From: Candidatus Poribacteria bacterium
GTDB taxonomy: Bacteria; Poribacteria; WGA-4E; B28-G17
Assembly (NCBI GenBank): GCA_003645735.1
Contig: QNBQ01000179.1
Span: 1-5,054, forward strand
DNA length: 5,054 nt
Direction of reading: 5' to 3'
The notes under the pieces were generated by a model, which worked only from the letters and a program-made list of their open reading frames with translations, did not search any database and had not been told where the DNA came from. The position numbers were made by a program, and so were the translations under genes. Within the stretch, counting starts at the first letter, position 1; each line of letters begins with the position of its first letter. Positions 1 to 3,392 of the stretch are shown in pieces.

Positions 1-89
1 ACCATCAGCTTCGAATGATCCCTCTGGGGCAGGGGGTATTGCGCTATCAGCTCTTTCGGGAGATGGTAATCGAACAGATCCGTCCTCAT
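1..89 (-). CDS. queA: S-adenosylmethionine:tRNA ribosyltransferase-isomerase, N-terminus only
   Basis: Only the first 29 codons are in the window; the gene continues past position 1. The translation begins MRTDLFDYHLPKELIAQYPL and continues PQRDHSKLMV. This matches the conserved QueA start (FDYxLPxELIAQxPxxxRDxSRLMV). QueA transfers the ribosyl part of S-adenosylmethionine to 7-aminomethyl-7-deazaguanine in tRNA, making epoxyqueuosine in the cytoplasm. It follows the DUF2905 gene after 8 nt, and ruvB-DUF2905-queA is a common order, which supports the call. The ATG at 89 is chosen because family members start a few residues before FDY. An in-frame GTG at 101-99, overlapping the preceding TGA as GTGA, is an alternative that adds four residues. 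No catalytic region is visible. Confidence 0.93.
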   Translation of the reverse strand, partial: MRTDLFDYHLPKELIAQYPLPQRDHSKLM

Positions 90-97
90 ACCTCCTT
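90..97 (-). promoter_or_regulatory. Shine-Dalgarno sequence directly abutting the queA ATG
   Basis: On the minus strand the 8 bases between the DUF2905 stop (100-98) and the queA ATG (89-87) read AAGGAGGT, a full match to the anti-Shine-Dalgarno sequence. Only one base separates GGAGG from the ATG, much less than the usual 5-9. The site is clear, but the spacing makes it uncertain whether ATG 89 or an alternative start is used. Confidence 0.6.
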
Positions 98-325
98 TCA
101 CCTCTTCAGAAGCAGGGTGAGGAGTATGGAGAGGATGATCGAGATGAGGATGGAGGTGGCAAGCGGGAAGTAGAGGGTGAAGTTTTTCCGCCTTATGATG
201 ATATCGCCGGGCAGCTTCCCTATGAACGGGAACGGAACCTTTTCGACGAGCAACAGCAGGGCGCCTATGAAGACCATGAGGAGGCCCATCAGTATGATCA
301 GCTTGGCCATGGGAGCCAGCCCCAT
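98..325 (-). CDS. DUF2905 family small membrane protein
   Basis: This 75-residue protein has two hydrophobic helices (about residues 6-26 and 51-73, from the ATG at 325). They flank a short polar segment containing FPFIGKLPGDIIIRRKN followed by FTLYFP. The motif GxLPGDI-x-I-x-R plus a final membrane segment is the signature of DUF2905, a family of unknown function often found beside ruvB and queA. The reading frame is open back to a GTG at 340, inside the ruvB end. I prefer the ATG at 325 because GGAGG (338-334) sits 8 bases before it and the earlier GTG has no such site. It starts 5 nt after the ruvB stop and ends 8 nt before queA, so it is co-transcribed and probably translationally coupled. 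The function is not known; membrane location is inferred from hydrophobicity. Confidence 0.88.
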   Translation of the reverse strand: MGLAPMAKLIILMGLLMVFIGALLLLVEKVPFPFIGKLPGDIIIRRKNFTLYFPLATSILISIILSILLTLLLKR

Positions 326-330
326 CTCGC

Positions 331-1347
331 TCACCTCCACAGCATCTCCTGCCTCTCCGGATAGGGCAGGCCCAGGTGCTCGTAGGCCTTCCTGTTGGCC
401 ACCCTGCCCCTAGGCGTCAGGGTTATGAACCCCAGCTTTATGAGGTAAGGCTCGTAGACGTCCTCGATGGTTCTCTCGTCCTCGCTGACGGCTGTGGCGA
501 TGGTGCTGAGGCCCACCGGCCCGCCGTTGAACTTCTCGATTATCGTCCTCAGGATAGCCCTGTCCATCTCGTCCAACCCCATCTCGTCTATCCCATACAT
601 CTCGAGCGCCTCCCGGGCCGTCTTGATGTCTATCCTGCCCTCCCCCCTGACCAGCGCGTAATCCCAGACCCTCCTGAGCATCCTGTTGGCTATCCTGGGG
701 GTTCCCCTGGAGCGGCGGGCTATCTCGAAGGCGGCGTCCTCGTCGATCTCTATCCCCAGCTTGGCGGCGTTCATCAGGATGATGACCTTCAGCTCCTCCG
801 GGCTGTAGTAGTCCAGCCTCAGGTGTATCCCGAACCTGTTGCGGAACGGGGCGGCCAGAAGCCCCTCCCTCGTCGTGGCGCCTACGAGCGTGAACCTCGG
901 CAGCGGTATTCTGACGACCTTCGCGCTGGGGCCCTGGCCGATCGTTATGTCGAGCACGAAATCCTCCATCGCCGGGTAGAGCGTCTCCTGAACGACCGGC
1001 TTCATCCTGTGTATCTCGTCGACGAACAGTATGTCCCCGTCCTCCAAGTTCGTCAGGATCGCCGAAAGATCCAGCCTTTCGAGCGCCGGGCCTATGGTCG
1101 GCTTGAAGTTGACGCCCATCTCCCTGGCGATTATCTCCGCCAGGGTCGTCTTGCCCAGCCCCTGAGGCCCCACGAGCAGTATGTGCTCCAGCGGCCTGCG
1201 GGTGGCCTTGGCGGCCTGGATCGCTATCCTCAGCTTCTCCTTCACCCTCTCCTGGCCGATGAATTCATCTAAGGTTTTGGGCCTAAGCGAATATCCCTCG
1301 AAATCGTCGTCTATCAGACGGCTGGACGAAACCAAACGCTCGCTCAC
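331..1347 (-). CDS. ruvB: Holliday junction branch migration ATPase RuvB
   Basis: RuvB is the hexameric AAA+ motor that, with RuvA, drives branch migration at Holliday junctions. The 338-residue length is normal. Motifs in order: [12 protein letters not shown] (21-32); Walker A GPQGLGKT (60-67); Walker B LFVDEIH (107-113); sensor 1 GATTR (156-160); arginine-finger region PFRNRFG (167-173); sensor 2 RGTPRIANR (214-222); and a C-terminal winged helix ending in TPRGRVA (311-317). One oddity is Gln62 where RuvB proteins usually have Pro (GPPGLGKT). The start is a GTG at 1347, preceded by a G-rich stretch (GGGGCGG, 7 bases upstream); no in-frame ATG lies nearby. It begins 19 nt after the coiled-coil gene and is followed by DUF2905 and queA. 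RuvA is not encoded immediately upstream, so it must lie elsewhere if present. Confidence 0.98.
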   Translation of the reverse strand: MSERLVSSSRLIDDDFEGYSLRPKTLDEFIGQERVKEKLRIAIQAAKATRRPLEHILLVGPQGLGKTTLAEIIAREMGVNFKPTIGPALERLDLSAILTNLEDGDILFVDEIHRMKPVVQETLYPAMEDFVLDITIGQGPSAKVVRIPLPRFTLVGATTREGLLAAPFRNRFGIHLRLDYYSPEELKVIILMNAAKLGIEIDEDAAFEIARRSRGTPRIANRMLRRVWDYALVRGEGRIDIKTAREALEMYGIDEMGLDEMDRAILRTIIEKFNGGPVGLSTIATAVSEDERTIEDVYEPYLIKLGFITLTPRGRVANRKAYEHLGLPYPERQEMLWR

Positions 1348-1366
1348 GCTCCCACCGCCCCATGGA

Positions 1367-1933
1367 TTAAAACGCGCCGAAAATCTTTAACAAGCCTATG
1401 ACGAGGCCGTTCAAAACGGTGAACCAAAGCGGTATCCACCACGGAAGCATGTTAAACCGCCTCTCAAGCGATTCGAACCTGGCCGCCATCTCCTCCCGCA
1501 TCGCTTGGAACCTCACATCCATCTCCCTTAGTATCGTTTCGAACCTCTGATCCATCGCCCTGAACCGTTCATCCATTTCCCTCAGGATCGCCTCGAACCT
1601 CTGGTCCATAGCTTCGAATCTCTGATCCACGGCTTTGAACCGCTCGTCCATCTCCCTTAAGATCGCTTCGAACCTTCGATCCATCGCGCTGAACCTGGAC
1701 CTCATCTCCTCCAGAATCGCCTCAAACCTCTGATCCATCGCCTTGAACCTCTCATCCATTTCCCTTCTGAGCGAGGCGATCTCATCATGAACGGCCTCAA
1801 ACCTCTCGTTCATCTCCCTCCTAAGGGATGCGATCTCCCCTTGAACCGCTTCGAACCTGACCTGCAGCTCCCTCAGTATCGCCTCCCTGTCCTTGCCCAT
1901 CTCCTCGCGCAGAGCATCGATCAGCTCCTTCAT
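1367..1933 (-). CDS. Membrane-anchored coiled-coil repeat protein, function unknown
   Basis: I do not recognise a named family for this 188-residue protein. Residues 1-162 contain no proline and form one long predicted helix dominated by repeats such as [18 protein letters not shown]. Units of 7 ([14 protein letters not shown]) alternate with an inserted four residues (ILRE or similar), giving an 18-residue period. At 163-188 the sequence turns into [19 protein letters not shown], a membrane-spanning helix with aromatic residues at its start and a short tail. This suggests a tail-anchored protein with a long cytoplasmic or periplasmic coiled coil, probably oligomeric. Its ATG overlaps the stop of the preceding 45-residue gene (ATGA), implying coupled translation, and ruvB follows after 19 nt. 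Similar low-complexity coiled coils often match DUF1640-like or SNARE-like profiles spuriously, so no function is assigned. Confidence 0.85.
   Translation of the reverse strand: MKELIDALREEMGKDREAILRELQVRFEAVQGEIASLRREMNERFEAVHDEIASLRREMDERFKAMDQRFEAILEEMRSRFSAMDRRFEAILREMDERFKAVDQRFEAMDQRFEAILREMDERFRAMDQRFETILREMDVRFQAMREEMAARFESLERRFNMLPWWIPLWFTVLNGLVIGLLKIFGAF
1454..1855 (-). repeat. Degenerate in-frame tandem repeat coding for 7/11-residue coiled-coil units
   Basis: Minus-strand units such as ATGGATCAGAGGTTCGAGGC recur with changes roughly every 21 to 54 bases. They encode M-D-x-R-F-x-A heptads spaced by ILRE or EIASLRRE inserts (protein residues about 27-160). Copies differ at many third positions, so the array is old or under coding selection rather than a fresh duplication. 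Copy number may vary between strains. Confidence 0.75.
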
Positions 1934-2067
1934 TTCCTCTGCGGGGGCGCGCTCCCTCTGATGAGCCGTTTCACGATCCCCACGAGCCTCCTCAGCTCGG
2001 GCGACAGCTCCTCTCTTTCAAGCTCCTCTATCTCCTTTTTGAGCGTCTCCACAGCCGAAGTCCCCAT
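1930..2067 (-). CDS. Small charged helical protein, 45 residues, unrecognised
   Basis: The frame is open further upstream to 2148, but that part lies inside the preceding gene. The start chosen is the ATG at 2067, with GGGAG five bases upstream, 10 nt after the PorV/PorQ-type stop. The protein begins MGTSAVETLKKEIEELEREE, then has SPELRRLVGIVKRLIRG and a short basic tail ending in PPQRK. It would form an acidic amphipathic helix, a break at Ser-Pro and a basic amphipathic helix. Its stop overlaps the start of the coiled-coil gene as ATGA, so the two are probably made together and might interact through their helices (inference). No domain is recognised. The coupling, ribosome binding site and operon position favour a real gene over a chance frame. 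Confidence 0.65.
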   Translation of the reverse strand: MGTSAVETLKKEIEELEREELSPELRRLVGIVKRLIRGSAPPQRK

Positions 2068-2077
2068 CGTTTCTCCC

Positions 2078-2989
2078 TCAGAACCTCGCCAACACGGAGA
2101 ACCTGTGGGTGGCGCCCAGCTCGCCGTAAGTTGCGAAGGCGTAGTCAAACTGATATCCCTCGACGCTCACGCCCAGCCCGACCCTCAATCCGGATATCGC
2201 CCCCAGGTCGTTGCCCCCCAGCTTGTATCTGTAGCCCGCCCTCAGCGTCAGAACCCTCAGCGTTCTGAGACCGATCCCGATCCCTATGGAGGCCGAGTCG
2301 TCCGACGGCTTCTGCAGATCGGCGGCCAGGACGATATTTCCCCCGACCGATCTGTAGGCGACCCCCGCCTTGAGAACCCTTGGCAGTTCGAACTCCGACT
2401 CGGCGAACTTCGCCTTGGTCCCGAGGTTCTGCAAAAGCATCCCTATCGATATGGGCGTGCCGGGCGGACTGTAGATCAGGCCGAGATCCGCGCTCAGAGC
2501 TTTGCCCTTGCTCTCATCTATGACCTCGGTCGCCCACTTTCCGGTCAACCCGCAGCTCAGGCTCTCCGTCAGCCTCAGCCCGATCGACAACCCGACGGCC
2601 AGGTCATACGGCCTGAAGGTGCCGATCCTCTTTCCCTCCTTATCCCTTCTCTCCAGCTCGCCGTATGACACGTAGTTGACGGTCAGGGAGAGGGCGCCCA
2701 GATCCCCGAGAGGATGGGCGTATCCGGCGAACTCGTGGTTTATCCCCTCGAACCATTCGCAGTGCATCAGGCCGATCTGTCCCTGCTGCACGAAGCTCAG
2801 GCCCGCCGGGTTCCAGTATGACGAGAACAGGTCGCCCGTCAACGCCGTAACGGCCTCGCCCATCCCTATCGCCTCGGCTCCGACGCCGAGCTTCAGAAAG
2901 GGCATTGCGCCGGCGCTGCTTCTTTCAGCGGGGATCACAACGGGGGCCGCGAGCAGAGCGATGAGCGGGAAGAGAAACAGCCTGATCAA
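2078..2989 (-). CDS. PorV/PorQ-family outer-membrane beta-barrel protein
   Basis: The 303-residue product starts with a signal peptide (basic residue 3, hydrophobic 4-19, likely cut after Ala21). The N-terminal block FLKLGVGAEAIGMGEA follows at residues 31-46, and YWNPAGL at 58-64. These are hallmarks of the PorV/PorQ (UPF0164-like) family, relatives of FadL-type barrels. The rest is alternating beta-strand sequence rich in Gly and aromatic residues, ending RFSVLARF with a terminal Phe as expected for barrels inserted by the BAM complex. In Bacteroidetes, PorV and PorQ serve type IX secretion; in other phyla the role of such proteins is unknown, so no gene symbol is given. The frame is open to 3472 but that extension runs over two promoters and the riboswitch. 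The TTG at 2989, with AGGGAGGG six bases upstream (2996-3003), is the start because the signal peptide begins there. It is the first gene of the leftward operon. Confidence 0.88.
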   Translation of the reverse strand: MIRLFLFPLIALLAAPVVIPAERSSAGAMPFLKLGVGAEAIGMGEAVTALTGDLFSSYWNPAGLSFVQQGQIGLMHCEWFEGINHEFAGYAHPLGDLGALSLTVNYVSYGELERRDKEGKRIGTFRPYDLAVGLSIGLRLTESLSCGLTGKWATEVIDESKGKALSADLGLIYSPPGTPISIGMLLQNLGTKAKFAESEFELPRVLKAGVAYRSVGGNIVLAADLQKPSDDSASIGIGIGLRTLRVLTLRAGYRYKLGGNDLGAISGLRVGLGVSVEGYQFDYAFATYGELGATHRFSVLARF

Positions 2990-3017
2990 AACGATCCCTC
3001 CCTGGGGACTCAGAGAG

Positions 3018-3046
3018 ATTATAGCCTCTGCGCCCGTTTTTGTCAA
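3018..3046 (-). promoter_or_regulatory. Sigma70-type promoter for the leftward operon
   Basis: Minus strand: TTGACA (3046-3041), 17-bp spacer, TATAAT (3023-3018), a full consensus match. Transcription should start near 3011, giving a leader of about 20 nt that holds the AGGGAGGG ribosome binding site before the TTG at 2989. No terminator-like structure is seen between the genes downstream, so it probably drives all six leftward genes. Confidence 0.85.
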
Positions 3047-3053
3047 CGTTGAC
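3042..3053. promoter_or_regulatory. Perfect 12-bp palindrome joining the two divergent -35 boxes
   Basis: GTCAACGTTGAC is its own reverse complement. Its halves supply most of both -35 hexamers, which are separated only by CG (3047-3048). It may simply be the meeting of two consensus -35 boxes, or it may also be an operator for a dimeric regulator. The sequence alone does not decide. Confidence 0.6.
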
Positions 3054-3078
3054 CCACTTGGTCGGGGTGTGGTATAAT
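3049..3078 (+). promoter_or_regulatory. Sigma70-type promoter for the riboswitch-nrdD transcript
   Basis: Plus strand: TTGACC (3049-3054), 18-bp spacer, TATAAT (3073-3078). The start would fall near 3085, just before the first paired base of the riboswitch, which supports both calls. Confidence 0.85.
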
Positions 3079-3089
3079 TGGCTTGTCGA

Positions 3090-3278
3090 GGTTCGGGCGC
3101 AGGTGCCGGGCCGGCGACGGGCCGGTTCGGATAATAGGGAAGAGCGGTGAGAATCCGCCGCGGTCCCCTCGCCACTGTGATCGGCGTCAACCCTTCCTCA
3201 GAAGGCCACTGGAGGGCCTGGAAAACCCTCTGGGAAGGCGAGGGAGGGTCGCCGTAAGCCAGGAGACCTGCCTGCGCC
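3090..3278 (+). ncRNA. Cobalamin (B12) riboswitch aptamer
   Basis: The conserved core is readable in order: AGGTGCC (3101-3107); AATAGGGAA (about 3132-3140) followed by the stem-loop GCGGTGAGAATCCGC; the GCCACTG box (3171-3177); GGGAAGGC (3232-3239); and the B12 box, which reads GCCGTAAGCCAGGAGACC (3251-3268) and continues TGCC. Closing helix P1 is eight perfect pairs: GGCGCAGG (3096-3103) with CCTGCGCC (3271-3278). A variable arm lies between GCCACTG and GGGAAGGC. The aptamer binds adenosylcobalamin or a related corrinoid in the nascent mRNA and normally lowers expression of the downstream gene. Here that gene is the B12-independent reductase nrdD, a logical target where a B12-dependent enzyme can substitute. 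Confidence 0.95.
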
Positions 3279-3392
3279 GGTTCATCCCGCGGCTTTCGAG
3301 GGGGAGTCGCGGGAGGGGATCTGCCCGCCTGCGCCTGAACCCGCCTCTGATCATCCGCCATCATCTGATGAGAACCGATCCGGGGGTGGCCG
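3279..3392 (+). promoter_or_regulatory. Riboswitch expression platform and nrdD ribosome binding site
   Basis: No protein gene is supported in this leader. It holds a 10-bp hairpin (3285-3294 with 3305-3314, one G-U pair, 10-nt loop) with no U-tract after it, so it is not an intrinsic terminator. The ribosome binding region GGGGGTGG (3382-3389) lies just before the ATG at 3393. It can pair with CCGCCTCTGATC (3341-3352) against 3377-3389, leaving one bulged C. That hairpin would hide the binding site, pointing to control of translation. A second copy of the P1 3' strand, CCTGCGCC, lies at 3328-3335. These pairings were found by eye, not by energy calculation. Confidence 0.55.

Noticed and set aside
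376..1272. Long plus-strand open frame (298 codons) across ruvB
   Set aside because: It is antisense to a clear ruvB, its product is low-complexity and unlike any family, and GC-rich codon use explains the lack of stops.
1454..1855. CRISPR-like periodic repeats
   Set aside because: Repeats are degenerate, keep the reading frame and encode a coiled coil; there are no unique spacers of constant length.
1787..2668. Plus-strand open frame of 293 codons
   Set aside because: Antisense to the PorV/PorQ-type gene, the small gene and the coiled-coil start; no ribosome binding site or recognisable motifs.
3285..3314. 10-bp hairpin as intrinsic terminator of the riboswitch
   Set aside because: The following bases are GGGGATCTGCC; without a U-tract it is not a convincing terminator.
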